Shown here in pieces: positions 6,051-6,758 of a DNA stretch of 6,758 bases. The notes beneath the pieces were generated by a model. It saw only the letters and a list, made by a program, of their open reading frames with translations. It ran no database searches and was not told where the DNA came from. A program made the position numbers and the translations under genes. This DNA is from Pseudomonadota bacterium. Lineage in GTDB: Bacteria; Desulfobacterota; JADFVX01. The first letter of the stretch is position 1, and each line of letters begins with the position of its first letter. The stretch covers positions 1 to 6,758 of the forward strand of contig JADFVX010000085.1 of assembly GCA_015222755.1 (NCBI GenBank), written 5' to 3'.

Positions 6051-6079
6051 TTGACTTGCCATAAGCAAGCCTCTATTTT
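6051..6079 (+). promoter_or_regulatory. Promoter of the metal-binding protein gene
   Basis: -35 TTGACT (6051-6056, 5 of 6), a 17-bp spacer, and -10 TATTTT (6074-6079, 4 of 6). The start would be near 6086, with a leader of about 29 nt. The spacer holds the inverted repeat CTTGC-N5-GCAAG (6055-6069), which overlaps the end of the -35 box and could be a repressor site. Confidence 0.55.
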
Positions 6080-6114
6080 ATTACATTTTTTTAACACTAG
6101 CTACAAGGAAATCC

Positions 6115-6758
6115 ATGATAGTAAAACCAAAGCTGATTTTCACTCTTATCATATTATTCTTTTTTATTATGCCAGTAGTCTCCGCTGCAGGGCTTCGCTT
6201 GAATGTTCTGACGTCATTTTTACCTGTTTACATATTTACAAAAAATGTAACAGCCGGCATAGATGGTGTGAATGTTGACTGCCTTTTGTCCGGTGATGCA
6301 GGGCCCCATGATTACCAGATGAGGCCCGGTGATATGAGGAAGGTCGAAGCTGCAGATATTATCATCATGAATGGTCTTGAGGTAGAGGGTTTCCTGGAAG
6401 ACGCGCTTGAAAACCTTAAGCTGAAGAGCCCCCCCCTTGAGAGTGCCGCCTATTTGCCGCTTATTGAGATGAAAGATGAAGAAGATGATCACCATCATGA
6501 TGGTAACTATAACCCCCATACCTGGGTAAGTCCTAAAATGGCGGCAATGCAGGTGAGGGCGATTGCCGCATACTTGGGTGAAGTCGATCCTGAGAGAGCT
6601 GCCATATACAGAAACAATGGTGACCTCTACGCAAAGCGGCTGGAAAAGCTCCACCTGGAGATGGTGGAAATGGTTGACCAGCTTGAGAACAGGAAGATCG
6701 TCACATTTCATGATGCCTTTGATTATCTTGCCCGTGATATAGGTCTTGAGATAGCGGC
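6115..6758 (+). CDS. Zinc/manganese ABC transporter substrate-binding protein, ZnuA/TroA family (3' end beyond window)
   Basis: This frame opens at ATG 6115 after AAGGA (6105-6109) and stays open for 214 codons to the window edge. Residues 1-24 are a signal peptide ending near VSA|A, so the protein binds metal in the periplasm for an ABC importer. TroA/ZnuA-type ligands are visible in order: His65 (GPHDYQM), His135 (NPHTWVSP) and His199 (TFHDAFDYLARDIGL). The fourth ligand, usually Asp or Glu near the C-terminus, would lie past the edge. Between the first two is a short acidic/His loop, DEEDDHHHD (121-129), like the His-rich loop of ZnuA but shorter. That favours zinc, though Mn cannot be excluded. 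An eight-C run (6429-6436) lies inside the gene. The permease and ATPase genes are expected downstream. Confidence 0.92.
   Translation, partial: MIVKPKLIFTLIILFFFIMPVVSAAGLRLNVLTSFLPVYIFTKNVTAGIDGVNVDCLLSGDAGPHDYQMRPGDMRKVEAADIIIMNGLEVEGFLEDALENLKLKSPPLESAAYLPLIEMKDEEDDHHHDGNYNPHTWVSPKMAAMQVRAIAAYLGEVDPERAAIYRNNGDLYAKRLEKLHLEMVEMVDQLENRKIVTFHDAFDYLARDIGLEIA

Noticed and set aside
6051..6278. 75-residue plus-strand frame starting at the lipoprotein/metal-binding protein intergenic region
   Set aside because: It begins in the promoter region and overlaps the ZnuA-like gene out of frame, with no RBS or recognisable domain.
6220..6711. 163-residue open frame on the minus strand
   Set aside because: It is antisense to the ZnuA-like gene, whose ligand motifs and signal peptide clearly mark the plus frame as real. 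The minus frame has no family features.

Overview
The window looks like a chromosomal segment from a Gram-negative bacterium with anaerobic or micro-oxic respiratory ability. The evidence is a cytochrome-c-type nitric oxide reductase, a lipobox outer-membrane-type lipoprotein with a BamE/SmpA-like fold signature, and a signal-peptide-bearing metal-binding protein of the ZnuA/TroA class. Ribosome binding sites are strong (AAGGAGG-type), intergenic DNA is AT-rich, and coding DNA is moderate in GC. The mix, including an orphan FlhG/MinD-like ATPase, would suit Desulfobacterota (former Deltaproteobacteria) or a related phylum. That placement is inference from gene style, not from a marker gene.

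Layout. Positions 1-2505 form a minus-strand cluster read right to left: norC (cytochrome c subunit), norB (catalytic subunit), a 64-residue DUF2892/YgaP-type membrane protein, and a secreted rhodanese that runs off the left edge. The first three genes have gaps of 39 and 19 bp and look like one transcript. The rhodanese follows after 87 bp and has its own extended -10 promoter candidate. A 317-bp AT-rich region (2506-2822) separates norC from a divergent plus-strand sodium:amino-acid symporter of the NSS/SNF family (2823-4322). This is followed by a FlhG/MinD-like P-loop ATPase (4390-5511). A convergent small lipoprotein gene (5631-5975, minus) lies next. A divergent promoter region then leads to the 5' part of a zinc/manganese ABC transporter substrate-binding protein (6115 to the right edge).

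How the genes may work together. NorC passes electrons from periplasmic donors to NorB, which reduces NO to N2O. The two downstream genes correspond to the two halves of E. coli YgaP (rhodanese domain plus DUF2892 membrane domain), here encoded separately and attached to a NO-detoxifying operon. This is the most interesting gene-level association in the window. The symporter, ATPase, lipoprotein and metal-binding protein have no evident link to NO. The divergent promoter pair at 6000-6079, with a perfect 10-bp palindrome between the two -35 boxes, is the clearest regulatory architecture. No RNA genes, insertion sequences, CRISPR arrays or attachment sites were recognised.
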